Part shown: in pieces, positions 1-10,459 of the stretch
Layout: each line of letters opens with the position of its first letter
Numbering within the stretch: position 1 is the stretch's first letter
From: Hexactinellida sp. DTS-2022
Taxonomy: Eukaryota; Porifera; Hexactinellida
NCBI GenBank assembly: GCA_028753945.1
Contig: JAPNXP010000002.1
Location: forward strand, 8,556,001-8,620,000
DNA: 64,000 nucleotides
Direction: 5' to 3'
Program-made: the position numbers and the translations under genes
Notes under the pieces: model-generated
The model's database searches: none
Seen by the model: only the letters and a program-made list of their open reading frames with translations
Told to the model about the DNA's origin: nothing

Positions 1-293
1 TACCGTCAAGGCGGAGGAGCAGAGTGGTTTAACTTAAATTTGTTTTATTTATTAAATATTTATCCACACATCAACAGGAACTACCGTCCAGGAGGAGGAG
101 CAGAGTGTTCACTTAGTGTAATGCTTGTCTTTGCACACTTTGGCTTAACTAAAATTTGTTTAATTTATTAAATATTTAGCCACACATCAACCGGCACTAC
201 CGTCAAGGCGGAGGAGCAGAGTGTTCACTTAGTGTATTGCTTGTCTTTGCACACTTTGGTTTAACTAAAATTTGTTATATTTATTAAATATTG

Positions 294-374
294 AGCCACA
301 CATCAACCGGCACTACCGTCAAGGCGGAGGAGCAGAGTGGTTTAACTTAAATTTGTTTTATTTATTAAATATTT
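294..374 (+). repeat. 81-bp short monomer subtype (35-bp deletion)
   Basis: Compared with the full unit this monomer lacks 35 bp between CAGAGTG and GTTTAACTT, that is, the TTCACTTAGTG to CACACTTTG segment. A two-base TG microhomology sits at the junction. It is usually followed by a monomer starting ATCCACACATC. The same pair recurs, for example at about 1455, 3223, 5053, 54033, 57962, 60647 and 62768, so one deletion event has been spread by array turnover. Confidence 0.9.
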
Positions 375-490
375 ATCCACACATCAACAGGAACTACCGT
401 CCAGGCGGAGGAGCAGAGTGTTCACTTAGTGTAATGCTTGTCTTTGCACACTTTGGCTTAACTAAAATTTGTTTAATTTATTAAATATTT

Positions 491-606
491 AGCCACACAT
501 CAACAGGCATTACCGTCCAGGCGGAGGAGCAGAGTGTTCACCTAGTGTATTGCTTGCCTTAGCACACTTTGGTTTAACTAAAATTTGTTTAATTTATTAA
601 ATATTT
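491..606 (+). repeat. Representative full-length 116-bp monomer
   Basis: Measured from one AGCCACACATC to the next, this unit is 116 bp and about 37% GC. Its first 50 bp are about 56% GC and its last ~40 bp are nearly pure A/T. The most constant blocks across subtypes are CCACACATCAAC, GGAGGAGCAGAGTG and CACACTTTGG. The variable positions are the tetranucleotide after CAACAGG (CATTACC, CAGTACC, AACTACC, AACAACC and others), the GTCC/GTCAAGG choice, and the AT tail. Confidence 0.95.
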
Positions 607-1195
607 AGCCACACATCAACAGGCATTACCGTCCAGGCGGAGGAGCAGAGTGTTCACCTAGTGTATTGCTTGCCTTAGCACACTTTGGTTTAACTTAAAT
701 TTGTTTTATTTATTAAATATTTATCCACACATCAACAGGAACTACCGTCCAGGCGGAGGAGCAGAGTGTTCACTTAGTGTATTGCTTGTCTTTGCACACT
801 TTGGCTTAACTAAAATTTGTTTAATTTATTAAATATTTAGCCACACATTAACAGGCAGTACCGTCCAGGCGGAGGAGCAGAGTGTTCACTTAGTGTATTG
901 CTTGTCTTAGAACACTGGTTTAACTAAAATTAGTATATTTATTTAATATTGAGCCACACATCAACAGGTACAACCGTCCAGGCGGAGGAGCAGAGTGTTC
1001 ACTTAGTGTATTGCTTGTCTTTGCACACTTTGGCTTAACACACTTTGGTTTAACAAAATTTATATTATTTATTTAATATTTAGCCACACATCAACAGGCA
1101 CTACCGTCCAGGCAGAGGAGCAGTGTTCACTTAGTGTATTGTTTGTCTTAGCACACTTTGGTTTAGCTTAAATTTGTGTTATTGATTAAATATTG

Positions 1196-1338
1196 AGCCA
1201 CACATTAATAGGCAGTACCGTCCAGGCGGAGGAGCAGAGTGTTCACTTAGTGTATTGCTTATCTTAGAACACTTTGGTGTATTGCTTGTCTTTGCACACT
1301 TTGGCTTAACTAAAATTTGTTTAATGTATTAAATATTT
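1196..1338 (+). repeat. 143-bp monomer with internal 27-bp expansion
   Basis: The unit contains the segment from GTGTATTGCTT to ACACTTTGG twice in a row, first in the 'TTATCTTAGAAC' version and then in the 'TTGTCTTTGCAC' version. This makes a 143-bp monomer. It looks like a short out-of-register exchange between two monomer subtypes. I saw no second copy in the window. Confidence 0.8.
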
Positions 1339-2086
1339 AGCCACACATCAACCGGCACTACCGTCAAGGCGGAGGAGCAGAGTGTTCACTTAGTGTATTG
1401 CTTGTCTTTGCACACTTTGGTTTAACTAAAATTTGTTATATTTATTAAATATTGAGCCACACATCAACCGGCACTACCGTCAAGGCGGAGGAGCAGAGTG
1501 GTTTAACTTAAATTTGTTTTATTTTGTAAATATTTATCCACACATCAACAGGAACTACCGTCCAGGCGGAGGAGCAGAGTGTTCACTTAGTGTAATGCTT
1601 GTCTTTGCACACTTTGGCTTAACTAAAATTTGTTTAATTTATTAAATATTTAGCCACACATCAACAGGCAGTACCGTCCAGGCGGAGGAGCAGAGTGTTC
1701 ACCTAGTGTATTGCTTGCCTTAGCACACTTTGGTTTAACTAAAATTTGTTTAATTTATTAAATATTTAGCCACACATCAACAAGAACAAACGTCCAGGCG
1801 GAGGAGCAGAGTGTTCACTTAATGTATTGCTTGTCTTTGCACACTTTGGTTTAACTAAATTTGTCGAATTTATTAAATATTGAGCCACACATCAACATGA
1901 ACTACCGTCCAGGCGAGGAGAAGTAGCACACTTTGGTTTGACCAAAATTTCTTTTATATATTTATTATTGAGCCACACATCAACAGGCAGTACTGTCCAG
2001 GCAGAGCAGCAGAATGTTCACTTAGCGTATTGCTTGTCTTAGAACACTTTGGTTTAACTAAAATTTGTTTAATTTATTAAATATTT

Positions 2087-2216
2087 AGCCACACATCAAC
2101 AGGAACTACCGTCCAGGCGGAGGAGCAGAGTGTTCACTTAGTGTATTGCTTGTCTTTGCACACTTTGGCTTAACACACTTTGGTTTAACAAAATTTATAT
2201 TATTTATTTAATATTT
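2087..2216 (+). repeat. 130-bp monomer subtype (duplicated CACACTTTGG box)
   Basis: The CACACTTTGGCTTAA block is followed at once by CACACTTTGGTTTAAC, giving a 130-bp unit with the tail AAAATTTATATTATTTATTTAAT. The same junction recurs near 1036, 26630, 27565, 32550, 37455, 45185 and 48655. It is therefore an old duplication used as a fixed element of several HORs. Confidence 0.88.
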
Positions 2217-4447
2217 AGCCACACATCAACAGGCACTACCGTCCAGGCAGAGGAGCAGTGTTCACTTAGTGTATTGTTTGTCTTAGCACACTTTGGTTTA
2301 GCTTAAATTTGTGTTATTGATTAAATATTGAGCCACACATTAATAGGCAGTACCGTCCAGGCGGAGGAGCAGAGTGTTCACTTAGTGTATTGCTTATCTT
2401 AGAACACTTTGGTTTAACTAAAATTAGTATATTTATTAAATATTGAGACACACATCAACAGGAACAACCGTCCAGGCGGAGGAGCAGAGTGTTCACTTAG
2501 TGTATTGCTTGTCTTTGCACACTTTGGCTTAACTAAAATTTGTTTAATTTATTAAATATTTAGCCACACATCAACAGGCATTACCGTCCAGGCGGTGGAG
2601 CAGAGTGTTCACCTAGTGTATTGCTTGCCTTAGCACACTTTGGTTTAACTAAAATTTGTTTAATTTATTAAATATTTAGCCACACATCAACAGGCATTAC
2701 CGTCCAGGCGGAGGAGCAGAGTGTTCACCTAGTGTATTGCTTGCCTTAGCACACTTTGGTTTAACTAAAATTTGTTTAATTTATTAAATATTTAGCCACA
2801 CATCAACCGGCACTACCGTCAAGGCGGAGGAGCAGAGTGTTCACTTAGTGTATTGCTTGTCTTTGCACACTTTGGTTTAACTAAAATTTCTTATATTTAT
2901 TAAATATTGAGCCACACATCAACCGGCACTACCGTCAAGGCGGAGGAGCAGAGTGGTTTAACTTAAATTTGTTTTATTTATTAAATATTTATCCACACAT
3001 CAACAGGAACTACCGTCCAGGCGGAGGAGCAGAGTGTTCACTTAGTGTAATGCTTGTCTTTGCACACTTTGGCTTAACTAAAATTTGTTTAATTTATTAA
3101 ATATTTAGCCACACATCAACCGGCACTACCGTCAAGGCGGAGGAGCAGAGTGTTCACTTAGTGTATTGCTTGTCTTTGCACACTTTGGTTTAACTAAAAT
3201 TTGTTATATTTATTAAATATTGAGCCACACATCAACCGGCACTACCGTCAAGGCGGAGGAGCAGAGTGGTTTAACTTAAATTTGTTTTATTTATTAAATA
3301 TTTATCCACACATCAACAGGAACTACCGTCCAGGCGGAGGAGCAGAGTGTTCATTTAGTGTTATGCTTGTCTTTGCACACTTTGGCTTAACTAAAATTTG
3401 TTTAATTTATTAAATATTTAGCCACACATCAACAGGCATTACCGTCCAGGCGGAGGAGCAGAGTGTTCACCTAGTGTATTGCTTGCCTTAGCACACTTTG
3501 GTTTAACTAAAATTTGTTTAATTTATTAAATATTTAGCCACACATCAACAAGAACAAACGTCCAGGCGGAAAGAGCAGAGTGTTCACTTAGTGTATTGCT
3601 TGTCTTTGCACACTTTGGCTTAACTAAAATTTGTTTAATGTATTAAATATTTAGCCACACATCAACCGGCACTACCGTCAAGGCGGAGGAGCAGAGTGTT
3701 CACTTAGTGTATTGCTTGTCTTTGCACACTTTGGTTTAACTAAAATTTGTTATATTTATTAAATATTGAGCCACACATCAACCGGCACTACCGTCAAGGC
3801 GGAGGAGCAGAGTGGTTTAACTTAAATTTGTTTTATTTATTAAATATTTATCCACACATCAACATGAACTACCGTCCAGGCGGGGAGAAGTAGCACACTT
3901 TGGTTTAACCAAAATTTCTTTTATATATTTATTATTGAGTCACACATCAACAGGCAGTACTGTCCAGGAGGAGGAGCAGAGTGGTTTAACTTAAATTTGT
4001 TTTATTTATTAAATATTTATCCACACATCAACAGGAACTACCGTCCAGGCGGAGGAGCAGAGTGTTCACTTAGTGTATTGGTTGTCTTTGCACACTTTGG
4101 TTTAACTAAAATTTGTTATATTTATTAAATATTGAGCCACACATCAACCGGCACTACCGTCAAGGCGGAGCAGCAGAGTGTTCACATTGTGTATTGCTTG
4201 TCTTTGCACACTTTGGTTTAACTAAAAAAAATTTAATTTATTAAATATTTAGCCACACATCAACCGGCACTACCGTCAAGGCGGAGGAGCAGAGTGGTTT
4301 AACTTAAATTTGTTTTATTTATTAAATATTTATCCACACATCAAGAGGAACTACCGTCCAGGCGGAGGAGCAGAGTGTTCACTTAGTGTATTGGTTGTCT
4401 TTGCACACTTTGGCTTAACTAAAATTTGTCGAATTTATTGTATATTG

Positions 4448-4535
4448 AGCCACACATCAACATGAACTACCGTCCAGGCGAGGAGAAGTAGCACACTTTG
4501 GTTTAACCAAAATTTCTTTTATATATTTATTATTG
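4448..4535 (+). repeat. 88-bp short monomer subtype (CATGAACTACC type)
   Basis: This unit reads CAACATGAACTACC, then GGCGAGGAGAAGTAGCACAC, and lacks about 28 bp of the central segment of the full monomer. Its tail, TTCTTTTATATATTTATTATT, is private to the subtype. The following unit begins GAGTCACACATC. The subtype recurs throughout 1-43 kb and is the one hit by the 52-bp micro-insertion at four places. Confidence 0.88.
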
Positions 4536-6050
4536 AGTCACACATCAACAGGCAGTACTGTCCAGGAGGAGGAGCAGAGTGTTCACTTAGTGTATTATTT
4601 GTCTTAGCACACATTGGTTTAACTAAAATTTGTTATATTTATTAAATATTTATCCACACATCAACATGAACTACCGTCCAGGCGAGGAGAAGTAGCACAC
4701 TTTGGTTTAACCAAAATTTCTTTTATATATTTATTATTGAGTCACACATCAACAGGCAGTACTGTCCAGGAGGAGGAGCAGAGTGGTTTAACTTAAATTT
4801 GTTTTATTTATTAAATATTTATCCACACATCAACAGGAACTACCGTCCAGGCGGAGGAGCAGAGTGTTCACTTAGTGTATTGGTTGTCTTTGCACACTTT
4901 GGCTTAACTAAAATTTGTTTAATTTATTAAATATTTAGCCACACATCAACCGGCACTACCGTCAAGGCGGAGGAGCAGAGTGTTCACTTAGTGTATTGCT
5001 TGTCTTTGCACACTTTGGTTTAACTAAAATTTGTTATATTTATTAAATATTGAGCCACACATCAACCGGCACTACCGTCAAGGCGGAGGAGCAGAGTGGT
5101 TTAACTTAAATTTGTTTTATTTATTAAATATTTATCCACACATCAACAGGAACTACCGTCCAGGCGGAGGAGCAGAGTGTTCACTTAGTGTAATGCTTGT
5201 CTTTGCACACTTTGGCTTAACTAAAATTTGTTTAATTTATTAAATATTTAGCCACACATCAACAGGCATTACCGTCCAGGCGGAGGAGCAGAGTGTTCAC
5301 CTAGTGTATTGCTTGCCTTAGCACACTTTGGTTTAACTAAAATTTGTTTAATTTATTAAATATTTAGCCACACATCAACAAGAACAAACGTCCAGGCGGA
5401 GGAGCAGAGTGTTCACTTAGTGTATTGCTTGTCTTTGCACACTTTGGCTTAACTAAAATTTGTTTAATGTATTAAATATTTAGCCACACATCAACCGGCA
5501 CTACCGTCAAGGCGGAGGAGCAGAGTGTTCACTTAGTGTATTGCTTGTCTTTGCACACTTTGGTTTAACTAAAATTTGTTATATTTATTAAATATTGAGC
5601 CACACATCAACCGGCACTACCGTCAAGGCGGAGGAGCAGAGTGGTTTAACTTAAATTTGTTTTATTTATTAAATATTTATCCACACATCAACAGGAACTA
5701 CCGTCCAGGCGGAGGAGCAGAGTGTTCACTTTGTGTATTGCTTGTCTTTGCACACTTTGGTTTATCTAAAAAAAATTTAATTTATTAAATATTTAGCCAC
5801 ACATCAACCGGCACTACCGTCAAGGCTGTGGAGCAGAGTGGTTTAACTAAAATTTGTTTGATTTATTTAATATTTAGCCACACATCAACAGGCATTACCG
5901 TCCAGGCGGAGGAGCAGAGTGTTCACTTAGTGTATTGCTTGTCTTGGCACACTTTGGTTTAACTAAAATTTGTCGAATTTATTGTATATTGAGCCACACA
6001 TCAACATGAACTACCGTCCAGGCGAGGAGAAGTAGCACACTTTGGTTTAA

Positions 6051-6102
6051 GGAGATAGAATATCAAATTGAATGTATATTATCAAAACATTCAAAATGCT
6101 TC
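6051..6102. mobile_element. 52-bp micro-insertion with TTTAA target duplication (copy 1)
   Basis: The uninterrupted 88-bp monomer reads GGTTTAACCAAAATTTC (for example near 3900). Here GGTTTAA is followed by 52 foreign bases (starting GGAGATAGAATATC, ending AAAATGCTTC) and then TTTAACCAAAATTTC. TTTAA (or TTAA) is thus duplicated: 6046-6050 and 6103-6107. Inside is an 8-bp stem, TTGAATGT and ACATTCAA, with an 11-base loop. TTAA duplications are known for piggyBac-type DNA transposons, but convincing terminal inverted repeats are not visible. It could be a tiny deletion derivative or other inserted DNA. Confidence 0.75.
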
Positions 6103-7238
6103 TTTAACCAAAATTTCTTTTATATATTTATTATTGAGTCACACATCAACAGGCAGTACTGTCCAGGAGGAGGAGCAGAGTGTTCACTTAGTGTATTATT
6201 TGTCTTAGCACACATTGTTTTAACTAAAATTTGTTATATTTATTAAATATTTATCCACACATCAACAGGAACTACCGTCCAGGCGGAGGAGCAGAGTGTT
6301 CACTTAGTGTATTGCTTGTCTTTGCACACTTTGGCTTAACTAAAATTTGTTTAATTTATTAAATATTTAGCCACACATTAACAGGCAGTACCGTCCAGCG
6401 GAGGAGCAGAGTGTTCACTTAGTGTATTGCTTGTCTTAGAACACTTTGGTTTAGCTTAAATTTGTGTTATTGATTAAATATTGAGCCACACATTAATAGG
6501 CAGTACCGTCCAAGGAGCAGAGTGTTCACTTAGTGTATTGCTTATCTTAGAACACTTTGGTTTAACTAAAATTAGTATATTTATTAAATATTGAGCCACA
6601 CATCAACAGGAACAACCGTCCAGGCGGAGGAGCAGAGTGTTCACTTAGTGTATTGCTTGTCTTTGCACACTTTGGCTTAACTAAAATTTGTTTAATTTAT
6701 TAAATATTTAGCCACACATCAACAGGCATTACCGTCCAGGCGGAGGAGCAGAGTGTTCACTAATGTATTGCTTGTCTTTGCACACTTTGGTTTACCCTAA
6801 ATTTGTTTTATTTTTAAATATTTAGCCACACATCAACAGGCACTACCATCCAGGCAGAGGGGCAGAGGAGCAGAGTGTTCACTTAGTGTTTTGCTTCGCT
6901 TAGCACACTTTGGTTTAACTAAAATTTGTTTAATTTTGTAAATATTTAGCCACACATCAACCGGCACTACCGTCAAGGCGGAGGAGCAGAGTGTTCACTT
7001 AGTGTATTGCTTGTCTTTGCACACTTTGGCTTAACTAAAATTTGTTTAATTTATTAAATATTTAGCCACACATCAACAGGCATTACCGTCCAGGCGGAGG
7101 AGCAGAGTGTTCACTTAGTGTATTGCTTGTCTTGGCACACTTTGGTTTAACTAAAATTTGTCGAATTTATTGTATATTGAGCCACACATCAACATGAACT
7201 ACCGTCCAGGCGAGGAGAAGTAGCACACTTTGGTTTAA

Positions 7239-7290
7239 GGAGATAGAATATCAAATTGAATGTATATTATCAAAACATTCAAAATGCTTC
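7239..7290. mobile_element. 52-bp micro-insertion (copy 2)
   Basis: The sequence and TTTAA flanks match the copy at 6051. It lies 1188 bp downstream in the same HOR unit and in the same monomer position. It was therefore most likely copied by array amplification and not by a second insertion. Confidence 0.75.
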
Positions 7291-8445
7291 TTTAACCAAA
7301 ATTTCTTTTATATATTTATTATTGAGTCACACATCAACCGGCACTACCGTCAAGGCGGAGGAACAGAGTGTTCACTTAGTGTATTGCTTGTCTTTGCACA
7401 CTTTGGTTTAACTAAAATTTCTTATATTTATTAAATATTGAGCCACACATCAACCGGCACTACCGTCAAGGCGGAGGAGCAGAGTGGTTTAACTTAAATT
7501 TGTTTTATTTATTAAATATTTATCCACACATCAACAGGAACTACCGTCCAGGCGGAGGAGCAGAGTGTTCACTTAGTGTAATGCTTGTCTTTGCACACTT
7601 TGGCTTAACTAAAATTTGTTTAATTTATTAAATATTTAGCCACACATCAACAGGCATTACCGTCCAGGCGGAGGAGCAGAGTGTTCACCTAGTGTATTGC
7701 TTGCCTTAGCACACTTTGGTTTAACTAAAATTTGTTTAATTTATTAAATATTTAGCCACACATCAACAAGAACAACCGTCCAGGCGGAGGAGCAGAGTGT
7801 TCACTTAATGTATTGCTTGTCTTTGCACACTTTGGTTTAACTAAAATTTGTCGAATTTAATAAATATTGAGCCACACATCAACATGAACTACCGTCCAGG
7901 CGAGGAGAAGTAGCACACTTTGGTTTGACCAAAATTTCTTTTATATATTTATTATTGAGTCACACATCAACAGGCAGTACTGTCCAGGAGGAGGAGCAGA
8001 GTGTTCACTTAGTGTATTGCTTGTCTTTGCACACTTTGGCTTAACTAAAATTTGTTTAATTTATTAAATATTTAGTCACACATCAACAGGCAGTACTGTC
8101 CAGGCGGAGGAGCAGAGTGTTCACTTTGTGTATTGCTTGTCTTTGCACACTTTGGTTTATCTAAAAAAAATTTAATTTATTAAATATTTAGCCACACATC
8201 AACCGGCACTACCGTCAAGGCTGTGGAGCAGAGTGGTTTAACTAAAATTTGTTTGATTTATTTAATATTTAGCCACACATCAACAGGCATTACCGTCCAG
8301 GCGGAGGAGCAGAGTGTTCACTTAGTGTATTGCTTGTCTTGGCACACTTTGGTTTAACTAAAATTTGTCGAATTTATTGTATATTGAGCCACACATCAAC
8401 ATGAACTACCGTCCAGGCGAGGAGAAGTAGCACACTTTGGTTTAA

Positions 8446-8497
8446 GGAGATAGAATATCAAATTGAATGTATATTATCAAAACATTCAAAATGCTTC
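8446..8497. mobile_element. 52-bp micro-insertion (copy 3)
   Basis: It corresponds to the 6051 copy, shifted by exactly one 2395-bp HOR, with the same TTTAA flanks and the same stem-loop. Confidence 0.75.
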
Positions 8498-9633
8498 TTT
8501 AACCAAAATTTCTTTTATATATTTATTATTGAGTCACACATCAACAGGCAGTACTGTCCAGGAGGAGGAGCAGAGTGTTCACTTAGTGTATTATTTGTCT
8601 TAGCACACATTGTTTTAACTAAAATTTGTTATATTTATTAAATATTTATCCACACATCAACAGGAACTACCGTCCAGGCGGAGGAGCAGAGTGTTCACTT
8701 AGTGTATTGCTTGTCTTTGCACACTTTGGCTTAACTAAAATTTGTTTAATTTATTAAATATTTAGCCACACATTAACAGGCAGTACCGTCCAGCGGAGGA
8801 GCAGAGTGTTCACTTAGTGTATTGCTTGTCTTAGAACACTTTGGTTTAGCTTAAATTTGTGTTATTGATTAAATATTGAGCCACACATTAATAGGCAGTA
8901 CCGTCCAAGGAGCAGAGTGTTCACTTAGTGTATTGCTTATCTTAGAACACTTTGGTTTAACTAAAATTAGTATATTTATTAAATATTGAGCCACACATCA
9001 ACAGGAACAACCGTCCAGGCGGAGGAGCAGAGTGTTCACTTAGTGTATTGCTTGTCTTTGCACACTTTGGCTTAACTAAAATTTGTTTAATTTATTAAAT
9101 ATTTAGCCACACATCAACAGGCATTACCGTCCAGGCGGAGGAGCAGAGTGTTCACTAATGTATTGCTTGTCTTTGCACACTTTGGTTTACCCTAAATTTG
9201 TTTTATTTTTAAATATTTAGCCACACATCAACAGGCACTACCATCCAGGCAGAGGGGCAGAGGAGCAGAGTGTTCACTTAGTGTTTTGCTTCGCTTAGCA
9301 CACTTTGGTTTAACTAAAATTTGTTTAATTTTGTAAATATTTAGCCACACATCAACCGGCACTACCGTCAAGGCGGAGGAGCAGAGTGTTCACTTAGTGT
9401 ATTGCTTGTCTTTGCACACTTTGGCTTAACTAAAATTTGTTTAATTTATTAAATATTTAGCCACACATCAACAGGCATTACCGTCCAGGCGGAGGAGCAG
9501 AGTGTTCACTTAGTGTATTGCTTGTCTTGGCACACTTTGGTTTAACTAAAATTTGTCGAATTTATTGTATATTGAGCCACACATCAACATGAACTACCGT
9601 CCAGGCGAGGAGAAGTAGCACACTTTGGTTTAA

Positions 9634-9685
9634 GGAGATAGAATATCAAATTGAATGTATATTATCAAAACATTCAAAATGCTTC
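9634..9685. mobile_element. 52-bp micro-insertion (copy 4)
   Basis: It corresponds to the 7239 copy, shifted by exactly 2395 bp. This is the last occurrence in the window; later 88-bp monomers have the uninterrupted GGTTTAACC or a GGTTTGACC variant. Confidence 0.75.
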
Positions 9686-10459
9686 TTTAACCAAAATTTC
9701 TTTTATATATTTATTATTGAGTCACACATCAACCGGCACTACCGTCAAGGCGGAGGAACAGAGTGTTCACTTAGTGTATTGCTTGTCTTTGCACACTTTG
9801 GTTTAACTAAAATTTCTTATATTTATTAAATATTGAGCCACACATCAACCGGCACTACCGTCAAGGCGGAGGAGCAGAGTGGTTTAACTTAAATTTGTTT
9901 TATTTATTAAATATTTATCCACACATCAACAGGAACTACCGTCCAGGCGGAGGAGCAGAGTGTTCACTTAGTGTAATGCTTGTCTTTGCACACTTTGGCT
10001 TAACTAAAATTTGTTTAATTTATTAAATATTTAGCCACACATCAACAGGCATTACCGTCCAGGCGGAGGAGCAGAGTGTTCACCTAGTGTATTGCTTGCC
10101 TTAGCACACTTTGGTTTAACTAAAATTTGTTTAATTTATTAAATATTTAGCCACACATCAACAAGAACAACCGTCCAGGCGGAGGAGCAGAGTGTTCACT
10201 TAATGTATTGCTTGTCTTTGCACACTTTGGTTTAACTAAAATTTGTCGAATTTAATAAATATTGAGCCACACATCAACATGAACTACCGTCCAGGCGAGG
10301 AGAAGTAGCACACTTTGGTTTGACCAAAATTTCTTTTATATATTTATTATTGAGTCACACATCAACAGGCAGTACTGTCCAGGAGGAGGAGCAGAGTGTT
10401 CACTTAGTGTATTATTTGTCTTAGCACACCTTGGTTTAACTAAAATTTGTTATATTTAT

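Larger units (their letters stand above)
1..5702 (+). repeat. Irregular mosaic satellite region with ~1.8-kb recurring order
   Basis: Monomer subtypes are mixed, but the AAGAACAAACG subtype recurs at about 1781, 3549 and 5379. The 81-bp cassette keeps the same spacing (1768 and 1830 bp). This suggests an eroded HOR of about 1.8 kb that has been altered by local gains and losses. No gene is present. Confidence 0.8.
5703..8097 (+). repeat. 2395-bp HOR, copy 1
   Basis: The copy begins with the monomer reading TTCACTTTGTGTATTGC and then CTAAAAAAAATTTAA. Matching landmarks lie 2395 bp apart in copy 2: CAAGGCTGTGGAG at 5821 and 8216, and the micro-insertion starts at 6051/8446 and 7239/9634. Inside the unit the two micro-insertions are 1188 bp apart, so it also holds a partial internal duplication. 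Confidence 0.9.
8098..10411 (+). repeat. 2395-bp HOR, copy 2 (slightly short at its end)
   Basis: It follows copy 1 landmark for landmark, including a local 10-bp AGAGGGGCAG duplication (about 6855 and 9250) and both micro-insertions. Similarity to copy 1 stops near 10411, where GTGTATTATTTG replaces GTGTATTGCTTG. The array then changes to the 2565-bp HOR. Confidence 0.9.

Noticed and set aside
373-381. TTATCCACA, a perfect bacterial DnaA box, repeated in the ATCCACACATC monomers
   Set aside because: It arises from a single base difference from TTAGCCACA in a eukaryotic-looking satellite. There is no origin context, and no replication genes are near.
272-484. 70-codon plus-strand frames starting in the 81-bp cassette (also at 1433, 3201, 5031, 5576, 54011, 57940, 60625, 62746)
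   Set aside because: They are satellite sequence read by chance: the same cassette gives the same frame each time, there is no codon-type conservation, and the frame closes in the AT tail of the next monomer.
3960-3990. Four GG runs (GGAGGAGGAG then GTGG) as a possible G-quadruplex
   Set aside because: Only two-tetrad runs with a long last loop, so stability is doubtful. Noted only because it repeats often.
6051-6102. Deletion between TTTAA repeats instead of an insertion
   Set aside because: The form without the 52 bp is widespread through the window, while the longer form is limited to one HOR family, so insertion is the simpler reading. The alternative is not formally excluded.
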